This document shows, one piece after another, positions 16,391 through 23,252 of a DNA stretch of 34,921 bases. Position numbers and translations under genes: made by a program. Below the pieces are notes generated by a model. That model was not told the origin of the DNA. It worked only from the letters and a program-made list of their open reading frames with translations, and did no database searches. Position 1 is the stretch's first letter, and every line of letters starts with the position of its first letter. This DNA is from Moheibacter stercoris (GTDB lineage: Bacteria > Bacteroidota > Bacteroidia > Flavobacteriales > Weeksellaceae): the NCBI RefSeq assembly GCF_040545805.1, contig NZ_JBEPMO010000021.1, forward strand, positions 1 through 34,921. The letters are read 5' to 3'.

Positions 16391-17392
16391 TGCGAAAATC
16401 TTGACAATCAGTTCGTTTAGTAATTCTCCGTCACTTACATTTCCTGTAGAACCAACACCTTTACTTTTGACATCTGCCTCTCGCAGTAGTGAAATAATAC
16501 GTGTTGCTTTTTTCAATGGATAATTTTGAGCCGCTGTCGCTGCATCTTTCACGAAAAATGGATGAATACCCAATTCTTTGGCAACATTCGCTTGTGATTT
16601 ATCGGTCAAAGCATGGTATACAATGATGTTGGAGAAACATTGGTACATGATCGAAAGGGTAACGACCAATGGATTGTCTTTCGGATTTTGCCCAAAGTAC
16701 TTCGCGATTTTAAACGCTCTTGCTGCGTCTTTGGTTTCAATGGCTTTGCGAAGTTCAAAGTTGTTGTAATCCTTGCTGATTCCAATGTTTTTTTCGATTA
16801 CTTCGGGTGTGATGATTCCGTCGTTGACAACTATCTTCAGTTTCTCGACTTCATTTTCCAATCGAGCCAAATCATTTCCAATGAATTCAGCCATCAGGAA
16901 TTTTGCTTTGGGATCGATGCTTAAACCAACTGACTTCACCTTGTTTTCAATCCAATCTGGAATTTGATTGTCGTACATCTTTTTCGATTCGAAAACAATT
17001 CCATTTTTTTGAATTTCCTTGTAGGTTTTTTTGCGCTTATCTAAAGTTTTTCCTTTGTAATTGAAAACCAAAACGGTAGACGTTTGTGGATTCGCGGCAT
17101 AGCTTTCCAATTGATCAATCGTACGCGATAAATGTTGCGCTTCCTTCACAATGAGAACTTGTCGTTCTGCGCCCATGGGAAATTGTTTTGCAAGTCCCAA
17201 AATATCAGACATTTCCACATCATTTCCATACAAAACAGATTGATTAAAACCTTTTTCGTCTTCTGTAAGGACTTCATTTTCAATCACCTTGGAAATGCTG
17301 TCAATGTAAAAAGGTTCATCGCCCGATAAAAAATAGATAGGTGCTATTTTTTTGTTTTTAATATCTTTGATGATGTTAGCAGCGTCACTCAT
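16385..17392 (-). CDS. holA: DNA polymerase III subunit delta
   Basis: A 335-residue protein of normal length for HolA, the clamp-loader wrench subunit that opens the sliding clamp. The N-terminal domain has PIYFLSGDEPFYIDSI. AAA+-like features follow (ERQVLIVKEAQHL, TVLVFNYKGKTLDKRKK). The middle has FLMAEFIGNDLARLENEVEKL, and the C-terminal collar domain LRKAIETKDAARAFKIAKYFGQNP and VVTLSIMYQCFSNIIVYHAL. Its ATG overlaps, on the opposite strand, the ATG of the HsdR-N-like gene (CATG at 17390-17393). Confidence 0.9.
   Translation of the reverse strand: MSDAANIIKDIKNKKIAPIYFLSGDEPFYIDSISKVIENEVLTEDEKGFNQSVLYGNDVEMSDILGLAKQFPMGAERQVLIVKEAQHLSRTIDQLESYAANPQTSTVLVFNYKGKTLDKRKKTYKEIQKNGIVFESKKMYDNQIPDWIENKVKSVGLSIDPKAKFLMAEFIGNDLARLENEVEKLKIVVNDGIITPEVIEKNIGISKDYNNFELRKAIETKDAARAFKIAKYFGQNPKDNPLVVTLSIMYQCFSNIIVYHALTDKSQANVAKELGIHPFFVKDAATAAQNYPLKKATRIISLLREADVKSKGVGSTGNVSDGELLNELIVKIFAL
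17362..17369 (+). promoter_or_regulatory. -7 box (TATCTTTG) inside the 5' end of holA, for the divergent gene
   Basis: A perfect TAnnTTTG box 21 bp before the ATG at 17391. It lies within the first ten codons of holA on the opposite strand. The predicted leader is ~16 nt. No clear TTG -33 element. Confidence 0.45.
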
Positions 17393-17846
17393 GGATTTGT
17401 TGGAATTACCCGTTTTGAATTTTGCCGAAAATTACCAATTTCGAATGAAACTTTCGGAGGATTTGCCGTATATATTTTGTTCGACTCGCAAAAAGTGGTT
17501 ATTGTTGACACCAGAAGAATGGGTGAGGCAGCATACTGTACAATTCCTAATTCAAGAGAAAAACTATTCGCCTTCCGCTATCAACACAGAAGTGGCAGTA
17601 GGAATCAATGGAATGCGCAAACGTGCCGATATTTTGGTGTATAAAAAAGAGAAACCTTTGATTTTGGTCGAATGCAAAGCACCTTCTATCACCATTACTC
17701 AAGATACATTTGATCAAATTGCGCGCTATAATTTGCAACTGGGAGCTGATTTTTTAATGGTTACCAATGGATTGAACCATTATTATTGTCAAATGGATTT
17801 TGAAAACCAGAAATATGTATTTTTGGAATCCATTCCTTCTAACTAA
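17391..17846 (+). CDS. HsdR N-terminal-like (PD-(D/E)xK fold) protein
   Basis: A 151-residue single-domain protein resembling the N-terminal nuclease domain of type I restriction subunit R. STRKKWLLLTPEEWVRQH is the family start. KRADILVYKKEKPLILVECKAPS (about residues 84-106) carries the Asp ... Glu-x-Lys catalytic pattern, followed by TQDTFDQIARYNL and LMVTNGLNHYYCQMDFE. There is no helicase motor and no HsdM/HsdS nearby, so it is not a restriction system. Stand-alone genes of this type next to holA are common in flavobacteria and their role is unknown. I chose the start at 17391 because a -7 box lies just upstream. A longer frame to 17352 would reach into that promoter. Confidence 0.8.
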   Translation: MDLLELPVLNFAENYQFRMKLSEDLPYIFCSTRKKWLLLTPEEWVRQHTVQFLIQEKNYSPSAINTEVAVGINGMRKRADILVYKKEKPLILVECKAPSITITQDTFDQIARYNLQLGADFLMVTNGLNHYYCQMDFENQKYVFLESIPSN

Positions 17847-17852
17847 CGAAAT

Positions 17853-18164
17853 ATGAAACCAAGTTTCTCTATTCTACTTATTTTTCTATTCTTACATTCT
17901 TGTGTCGCCTTTCATTCTGGCAGAAAGTATGCGAAATGCAAAAATCAATGTTACGATGCTTATCAACTCGCTATACAACCTTGCTTGAATACATTGGAAA
18001 ATATGGAATGCAAAGCTGTGTATGAGAAAGACTTAACCAATTGCTTGCAAAATTGTCAGTACGAAGAAACCCAAAGGATTAGAGGAAAAAGAGAAGCTCA
18101 AAATGATTTTATTGACGGAATTCTTTTTCCAGATCAGAATTCACCTCAAACAGGAATGCCTTAA
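17853..18164 (+). CDS. small Cys-rich lipoprotein
   Basis: A 103-residue protein. A signal peptide with lipobox LHSC puts the lipidated Cys at about residue 17. The mature part holds six Cys in a CxxxC ... C ... C ... CxxxC arrangement (KCKNQCYDAYQ ... QPCLNT ... MECKAVY ... TNCLQNCQYEE), typical of a small helical disulfide hairpin. The rest is charged. It starts 6 nt after the HsdR-N-like gene and is probably co-transcribed. No known family or function is recognised. Confidence 0.65.
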   Translation: MKPSFSILLIFLFLHSCVAFHSGRKYAKCKNQCYDAYQLAIQPCLNTLENMECKAVYEKDLTNCLQNCQYEETQRIRGKREAQNDFIDGILFPDQNSPQTGMP

Positions 18165-18200
18165 ATTTTACACCTAAAAATATTTCTTCAAAATTTTTAA

Positions 18201-18237
18201 TTTATTATGCGTGCATAATAAAAAAAAGCTATATTTG
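18201..18237 (+). promoter_or_regulatory. MarR operator overlapping the fad operon promoter
   Basis: A 10-bp perfect inverted repeat, TTTATTATGC and GCATAATAAA with GT between (18201-18222), typical of MarR-family sites. It is followed by a perfect -7 box TATATTTG at 18230-18237. The palindrome covers the -33 region, so binding should block transcription. The ATG of the marR gene is 22 bp further on, indicating autorepression and control of the whole beta-oxidation operon. Confidence 0.75.
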
Positions 18238-18259
18238 TTCTATTCATTAATCAGAATAG

Positions 18260-18718
18260 ATGAGTCACAACGAATTAGCAATTGACCAGTTTTTACGATC
18301 TACATGGTTGTCGGTACAAAAAATGTACAATGAGCAAGCAGCCAAATTCAATTCAACCATGGTTATGGGATTTACATTGCTCTCCATCGATCCGAAAAGT
18401 GGTACGCCAAGTACATCGTTGGGACCCAAAATGGGGATTGAGCCAACAAGTCTTTCTCGTACGTTGAAAAACTTAGAGGAAAGAGGATTGATTGTTCGTA
18501 AACCCAATCCCGAAGATGGAAGGAGTGTCTTGATTATTTTAACCGAAGATGGACTAAAAATGCGAGATGTTTCCAAAGATGTGGTCTTGAATTTCTACGA
18601 TGCAATTGATGAAAAGATTTCCGAAGAAGAATTGCGCATTTTCTATAAAGTACTACAGAAAATCAATTCAATCGCTTCTGACAAGAAAACATTTGAGAAG
18701 AAAAAAGAATTACTATAA
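18260..18718 (+). CDS. MarR-family transcriptional regulator of the beta-oxidation operon
   Basis: A 152-residue winged helix-turn-helix protein of normal MarR length. The N-terminal dimerisation helix starts with MSHNELAIDQFLRSTWLSVQ. The recognition helix region is GPKMGIEPTSLSRTLKNLEE, and the wing is RKPNPEDGRSVLIILTEDG with the typical DxR. It is first in the operon, 20 nt ahead of the fadJ-like gene, with its own palindromic operator upstream. By analogy with fatty-acid-linked MarR/TetR repressors the ligand is likely an acyl-CoA or fatty acid (inference). Confidence 0.88.
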   Translation: MSHNELAIDQFLRSTWLSVQKMYNEQAAKFNSTMVMGFTLLSIDPKSGTPSTSLGPKMGIEPTSLSRTLKNLEERGLIVRKPNPEDGRSVLIILTEDGLKMRDVSKDVVLNFYDAIDEKISEEELRIFYKVLQKINSIASDKKTFEKKKELL

Positions 18719-18738
18719 ATATTTAATTACAATATAAA

Positions 18739-21096
18739 ATGAATAGGCACATAAGACGAGTTACAGTATTGGGTTCTGGAGTGATGGGTTCTGGAATTGC
18801 CTGTCATTTAGCCGGAATTGGCGTGCAAGTACGTTTACTTGATATGCCAACGGAAGGCGCAGACAGAAATAAAGTGGCGCGAGAGCATTTAGCTAATGCA
18901 CTCAAATCAAATCCTTCGCCGATTTACGACAAAGCTTTTGCTTCGCGAATTACGGTAGGGAATTTTGAAGATGATTTAGAAAAAATCAAAGATTCCGATT
19001 GGGTGATTGAAGTGATCATCGAACGATTGGATATCAAGCAATCGATGTTTGAAAAAGTAGACAAATTCCGCAAAGAAGGAACCTTAATTACGTCCAATAC
19101 ATCGGGAATTCCGATTCATTTGATGTCAGAAGGTCGTTCAGAAGATTTCCAAAAACATTTTTGTGGAACGCACTTCTTCAATCCTCCGCGTTATTTGAAA
19201 TTATTTGAAATTATTCCGGGTCCAAAAACGGATGCTTCGGTGATTGATTTCTTTACCGTTTATGCGGAGAAATTCTTAGGAAAAACGCCTGTATTATGTA
19301 AAGATACTCCAGGTTTCATCGGAAATCGCGTTGGAGTTTATTCGATGGCTAAAGTAATGGAATTAGCGCAAGAAATTGGTCTAACCATTGAAGAAGCCGA
19401 TACCTTAACAGGAGATATTTTAGGAAGACCAAAAACGGGAACTTTCAAATTAGCAGACTTAGTAGGATTGGACACCGCCGCCAATGTAACCAAGGGTTTG
19501 CAACAAAATGTACCCAATGACCAATTCATCCAGGATTTAAAAGAATCCAATGTGATGAATTTTTTATTGGAAAATAAATTCTTGGGAGACAAAACCCAAA
19601 AAGGTTTCTACTACAAAGAAGTAGATCGTGCTTCAGGTGAAACAAATCGTTTCGCTTTGGATTTAGACAAATTAGAATACCGTCCGATGGTGCGTGCAAA
19701 AGTTCCCGCAGTGGAATTGGCAAAGCAATCCGGAGGAATGAAAAATAAATTGGGCGTTTTATTGCAAGACAAAAGCAAAGCGGGAGATTTGATCCGTAAG
19801 CATTTTGCTTCTTTGTTTGCGTATGTAGCTGATAAATTGCCGGAAATTTCTGACGTTTTATACAGCATCGACGATGCAATGAAAACCGGATACGCTTGGA
19901 AATACGGTCCATTTGAATCTTGGGATTTAGTCGGATTGAAAAATGGAATCCAATTGATCGAAGCAGAAGGACACCAAGTTTCGAATTGGGTGAAAGAAAT
20001 GGTGGAAGCCGGAAAAGAATCTTTCTATCAAGTAAAAGACGGAAAGAAATATTTCTACGACATCAATTCAAAAGACTACCAAATCATTCCAGGTCAAGAT
20101 GCTTTCATTATTTTGGACAACATCCGTAAAACCAAAGAAGTTTGGTCGAACGCGGAAGCGAGCATCCAAGATTTGGGAGATGGAATTATCAACTTAGAAT
20201 TCCGTTCGAAAATGAATTCGATTGGTGGTGGTGTAATCACCGGAATTAACAAAGCCATTGATTTAGCTGAAAAAGATTACCAAGGATTGGTGATCGGAAA
20301 CCAAGCGGACAATTTCTCGGTGGGTGCAAACTTGGCGATGATTATGATGATGGCTTCGGAGCAAGATTGGTGGGAATTGAATATGGCCATCAAAATGTTC
20401 CAAGACACGATGATGAAAGTTCGTTACAGTGCAATTCCAGTTGTAGTTGCTCCTCACGGAATGGCTTTGGGTGGCGGATGCGAAATTTCTCTTCACGCGG
20501 ACAAAATCGTAGCCGCTGCCGAAACCTATATGGGATTGGTAGAAGTTGGAGTGGGTGTGATCCCTGGTGGAGGTGGAACCAAAGAAATGACACTTCGTGC
20601 AGCGAAACATTTAATTTCAGATGACGTAAAAACCAATCACCTTCGCGAAGCGTATATGGCAGTAGCAATGGCAAAAGTTGCAACCTCAGCTTATGAAGCG
20701 AAAAACTTAGGATTCATCCGAAACGAAGATGTGATTGTCGTGAACAAAGACCGTCAGATTGCAGAAGCGAAAAAGCATGCAATATTAATGGCGGAAGCAG
20801 GTTATACCCAACCAATTCCTGAAAAAGTAAAAGTTTTAGGAAAAGAAGCGATGGGTATGTTCTACGTGGGATCTGACCAAATGGTTGCCGGAAATTACAT
20901 TTCGGAACACGACCGTTTGATTGCCAATAAATTAGGTTATGTGATGACGGGAGGAAACCTTTCCGAAGCAACCGAAGTATCGCAACAATATTTATTGGAT
21001 TTGGAAAGAGAAGCCTTCTTATCACTTTGTGGAGAACGCAAAACTCTGGAAAGAATCGCACATATGTTGAAAACGGGGAAACCGCTAAGAAATTAA
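18739..21096 (+). CDS. 3-hydroxyacyl-CoA dehydrogenase / enoyl-CoA hydratase fusion
   Basis: A 785-residue bifunctional beta-oxidation enzyme. The dehydrogenase is N-terminal: NAD-binding VLGSGVMGSGIACHLA at residues 10-25, SNTSGIPIH, and the active-site region CGTHFFNPPRYLKLFEIIPGP near 140-158, then two 3HCDH C-terminal domains. The hydratase is C-terminal, with oxyanion-hole elements NFSVGANLAMIM and HGMALGGGCEISLHAD. Both catalytic Glu are present, in GGGCE and in MGLVEVGVGVIPGGGGT. This order, dehydrogenase first, is that of the FadN/YusL type and opposite to E. coli FadB. It hydrates trans-2-enoyl-CoA and oxidises the 3-hydroxyacyl-CoA. A four-helix-bundle gene is inserted between it and the thiolase gene. 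Confidence 0.93.
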   Translation: MNRHIRRVTVLGSGVMGSGIACHLAGIGVQVRLLDMPTEGADRNKVAREHLANALKSNPSPIYDKAFASRITVGNFEDDLEKIKDSDWVIEVIIERLDIKQSMFEKVDKFRKEGTLITSNTSGIPIHLMSEGRSEDFQKHFCGTHFFNPPRYLKLFEIIPGPKTDASVIDFFTVYAEKFLGKTPVLCKDTPGFIGNRVGVYSMAKVMELAQEIGLTIEEADTLTGDILGRPKTGTFKLADLVGLDTAANVTKGLQQNVPNDQFIQDLKESNVMNFLLENKFLGDKTQKGFYYKEVDRASGETNRFALDLDKLEYRPMVRAKVPAVELAKQSGGMKNKLGVLLQDKSKAGDLIRKHFASLFAYVADKLPEISDVLYSIDDAMKTGYAWKYGPFESWDLVGLKNGIQLIEAEGHQVSNWVKEMVEAGKESFYQVKDGKKYFYDINSKDYQIIPGQDAFIILDNIRKTKEVWSNAEASIQDLGDGIINLEFRSKMNSIGGGVITGINKAIDLAEKDYQGLVIGNQADNFSVGANLAMIMMMASEQDWWELNMAIKMFQDTMMKVRYSAIPVVVAPHGMALGGGCEISLHADKIVAAAETYMGLVEVGVGVIPGGGGTKEMTLRAAKHLISDDVKTNHLREAYMAVAMAKVATSAYEAKNLGFIRNEDVIVVNKDRQIAEAKKHAILMAEAGYTQPIPEKVKVLGKEAMGMFYVGSDQMVAGNYISEHDRLIANKLGYVMTGGNLSEATEVSQQYLLDLEREAFLSLCGERKTLERIAHMLKTGKPLRN

Positions 21097-21098
21097 GG

Positions 21099-21167
21099 TA
21101 CAATGTATATTGTATTGCTGTAAAACGTAAATATCACGATGTACAATATACAAGTTTACACTATACA
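21099..21167 (+). repeat. 7-8 nt periodic TGTA/TACA array, 5' flank of four-helix-bundle gene A
   Basis: TGTA recurs at 21104, 21111 and 21119. TACA recurs at 21142, 21149, 21157 and 21164, with one more at 21099. The spacing is 7-8 nt throughout. A matching TACA series lies behind the gene (21535-21568). The leading TGTA part is complementary in style to the downstream TACA series. Confidence 0.6.
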
Positions 21168-21175
21168 GTTGAAAG

Positions 21176-21529
21176 ATGAATTATTTCAAAGAATTAAAAG
21201 TTTGGCAGAAGGCAATCGAATTAGTAACCGAAACTTATTTGGTTACGAAAGAATTTCCAAAAGACGAAATTTTCGGTTTAGTTTCTCAAATTAGAAGATG
21301 TGTGATTTCAATTCCATCAAATATTGCAGAAGGATGTGGAAGAAAATCTAAGAAAGAATTCAGTAATTTTTTAGGAGTTTCTTTAGGATCATCATTTGAA
21401 TTTGAAACGCAAATCATCATCTCAAAAAATATTGGGTATTTGAAAGAAGAACAATTTCTAAAATTGGAATCAGAAATTCACCACATTCAAAATATGATTA
21501 TCAAACTTCAAAATTCTTTGGAAAATTAA
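21176..21529 (+). CDS. four-helix-bundle protein (S23/IVP family), copy A
   Basis: A 117-residue member of the S23 ribosomal / 23S rRNA intervening-sequence protein family (relatives include Avd of diversity-generating retroelements). The signature runs FKELKVWQKAIELV at the start, then FPKDEIFGLVSQIRR, SIPSNIAEGCGRKSKKEFSNFL and SLGSSFEFETQ. It has no catalytic residues and likely forms a small basic oligomer that binds nucleic acid. It sits inside the beta-oxidation operon with ~80 bp before it and ~48 bp after it, both spacers made of 7-8 nt periodic repeats. It shares its signature with copy B but is clearly diverged. It probably rides on the operon's transcription. It has no evident role in fatty-acid oxidation. 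Confidence 0.85.
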   Translation: MNYFKELKVWQKAIELVTETYLVTKEFPKDEIFGLVSQIRRCVISIPSNIAEGCGRKSKKEFSNFLGVSLGSSFEFETQIIISKNIGYLKEEQFLKLESEIHHIQNMIIKLQNSLEN

Positions 21530-21534
21530 TAAGA

Positions 21535-21568
21535 TACAAGAATACATTCTACAATTATACATAATACA
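21535..21568 (+). repeat. 7-8 nt periodic TACA array, 3' flank of four-helix-bundle gene A
   Basis: TACA occurs at 21535, 21543, 21550, 21558 and 21565, spacing 8, 7, 8, 7. It fills the whole gap between the gene stop (21529) and the leader of the thiolase gene. Confidence 0.6.
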
Positions 21569-21577
21569 ACAAGAAAA

Positions 21578-22756
21578 ATGAAAGACGCATATATAGTAAC
21601 AGGATATAGGACAGCAGTAGGAAAGGCACCGAGAGGTACTTTACGTTTTACGCGTCCTGACGAATTAGCGGCAACGGTCATCGAACGTATGATGAAAGAT
21701 GTTCCGAATTTGGACAAAGACCGCATCGACGATGTCATCGTAGGTTGTGCGATGCCCGAAGCAGAACAAGGATTGAATATGGCACGTTTGATTTCCTTGA
21801 TGGGATTGAACACGGACAAAGTTCCGGGTGTAACGATCAACCGTTATTGTGCTTCAGGTTCAGAATCCATTGCGATTGCAACAGCAAAAATCCGTTCTGG
21901 TATGGCTGATTGTATCATTGCAGGTGGAGCAGAATCAATGTCGTACATCCCAATGGGCGGATACAAACCAATTCCCGATACAGCAGTTGCCAAAGACAAC
22001 GCCGATTATTATTGGGGAATGGGATTAACGGCAGAAGCGGTAGCCAATGAATTCAAGGTTTCACGTGAAGACCAAGATTTATTTGCTTACAATTCTCATC
22101 AAAAAGCCATCAAAGCTTTGGAAGAAGGTCGTTTTGAAAGCCAAATTGTTCCAATTGATGTTGAAATCAGCACATTGGACGAAAAAGAAAAAGTTCAAAC
22201 CAAAAAAATCACGTTCAAACAAGACGAAGGACCAAGAGCAGACACTTCCGTTGAAGTTTTGGCGAAATTACGTCCGGTATTTGCACAAGGAGGTTCGGTT
22301 ACGGCTGGAAACTCTTCCCAAATGTCAGACGGAGCCTCTTTTGTTTTGGTGATGTCAGGTGAAATGGTGAAAGAATTGAACTTGGAACCGGTAGCAAGAT
22401 TGATGTCCTATTCGACAGTGGGCGTTCCACCAAGAATTATGGGGATCGGACCATTGTATGCGATTCCAAAAGCATTGGAACAAGCAGGTTTGAAACAATC
22501 CGACATAGAAATGATTGAATTGAACGAAGCATTTGCTTCCCAATCTTTGGCAGTCGTTCGCGGATTGGATTTAAATCCAGATATCGTAAACGTAAACGGA
22601 GGAGCAATCGCTTTGGGGCATCCGCTTGGATGTACCGGAACGAAATTGACCGTTCAATTGTTCAACGAGATGAAACGTCAAGGTAAAAAATACGGAATGG
22701 TTTCGATGTGTGTCGGAACAGGGCAAGGAGCTGCTTCGGTTTTTGAAATACTTTAG
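21578..22756 (+). CDS. fadA: acetyl-CoA C-acyltransferase (3-ketoacyl-CoA thiolase)
   Basis: A 392-residue thiolase cleaving 3-ketoacyl-CoA to acetyl-CoA and a shortened acyl-CoA. The acyl-accepting Cys is C91 in NRYCASGSESIAIA. The second half has NEAFASQSLAV, GGAIALGHPLGCTGTK with the catalytic His, and MCVGTGQGAASVFE with the second catalytic Cys. The length is standard. It forms the last step with the upstream dehydrogenase/hydratase. Both of its flanks carry four-helix-bundle insertions. Confidence 0.94.
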   Translation: MKDAYIVTGYRTAVGKAPRGTLRFTRPDELAATVIERMMKDVPNLDKDRIDDVIVGCAMPEAEQGLNMARLISLMGLNTDKVPGVTINRYCASGSESIAIATAKIRSGMADCIIAGGAESMSYIPMGGYKPIPDTAVAKDNADYYWGMGLTAEAVANEFKVSREDQDLFAYNSHQKAIKALEEGRFESQIVPIDVEISTLDEKEKVQTKKITFKQDEGPRADTSVEVLAKLRPVFAQGGSVTAGNSSQMSDGASFVLVMSGEMVKELNLEPVARLMSYSTVGVPPRIMGIGPLYAIPKALEQAGLKQSDIEMIELNEAFASQSLAVVRGLDLNPDIVNVNGGAIALGHPLGCTGTKLTVQLFNEMKRQGKKYGMVSMCVGTGQGAASVFEIL

Positions 22757-22766
22757 AAATTTATTA

Positions 22767-22801
22767 GGTATCAAGTAGTAAGTATTGAGTAATAAGTTAT
22801 A
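22767..22801 (+). repeat. five-unit heptamer array, 5' flank of four-helix-bundle gene B
   Basis: Units GGTATCA, AGTAGTA, AGTATTG, AGTAATA, AGTTATA, a degenerate RGTATCA series. It begins 10 nt after the thiolase stop. It is in inverted orientation to the TGATACY array behind the gene: GGTATCAAG at 22767-22775 against CTTGATACC at 23180-23188. Confidence 0.75.
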
Positions 22802-22824
22802 ACTAATTATAAAAATAAAATTCG

Positions 22825-23184
22825 ATGCATAACTTTAAGGAATTGAAAATTTGGCAAGAATCAAGAAAGCTTTGCAAATTGGTTTATCAAACAACCAAGC
22901 ATTTTCCTGATTCAGAAAAGTTTGGTTTAACGAGCCAAATTCGAAGAGCAGTAGTTTCGATTCCTTCGAATATTGCGGAAGGTGCAGGAAGAAAATCCAC
23001 AAAAGATTTCGCCAATTTTATTAGTTATTCTTTAGGTTCTTCCTATGAATTGGAAACTCAGTTACGTATTGCTTCTGATTTGGAATTTATTTCTGAAGAC
23101 GAATTAAACAGATTATTGGACGAATTATATCCAATACAAAAAATGATAAACAAGTTTTATAATCATTTAACGAATCCATCTTGA
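22825..23184 (+). CDS. four-helix-bundle protein (S23/IVP family), copy B
   Basis: A 119-residue protein of the same family as copy A: FKELKIWQESRKLCKLVY, FPDSEKFGLTSQIRRAVV, SIPSNIAEGAGRKSTKDFANF and SLGSSYELETQ, with a short C-terminal helix (YPIQKMINKFYNHL). It lies between the thiolase and acyl-CoA dehydrogenase genes. Its TGA stop is the first TGA of the downstream heptamer array, so gene and repeat are fused at the base. The inverted arrays on both sides could pair in RNA and place the ORF in a loop. This is the architecture of 23S rRNA intervening sequences that encode this family, but here it occurs in an mRNA operon. Confidence 0.85.
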   Translation: MHNFKELKIWQESRKLCKLVYQTTKHFPDSEKFGLTSQIRRAVVSIPSNIAEGAGRKSTKDFANFISYSLGSSYELETQLRIASDLEFISEDELNRLLDELYPIQKMINKFYNHLTNPS

Positions 23185-23223
23185 TACCTGATACTTGATA
23201 CCTGATACCTGATACCTGATACT
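23182..23223 (+). repeat. six-unit heptamer array (TGATACY), 3' flank of four-helix-bundle gene B
   Basis: Six perfect 7-nt units TGATACC, TGATACT, TGATACC, TGATACC, TGATACC, TGATACT. This is the reverse complement of the RGTATCA heptamer upstream of the gene and at 15586-15648. The first unit supplies the stop codon of the gene. Confidence 0.9.
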
Positions 23224-23252
23224 AAATACAATAACGATTAAATTCAAATAAA

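Noticed and set aside
17391..17846. Type I restriction-modification locus
   Set aside because: Only the HsdR N-terminal-like domain is present. There is no helicase motor, HsdM or HsdS.
21176..23184. Diversity-generating retroelement accessory (Avd) genes
   Set aside because: The four-helix-bundle proteins are related to Avd, but there is no reverse transcriptase, template repeat or variable repeat in the window.
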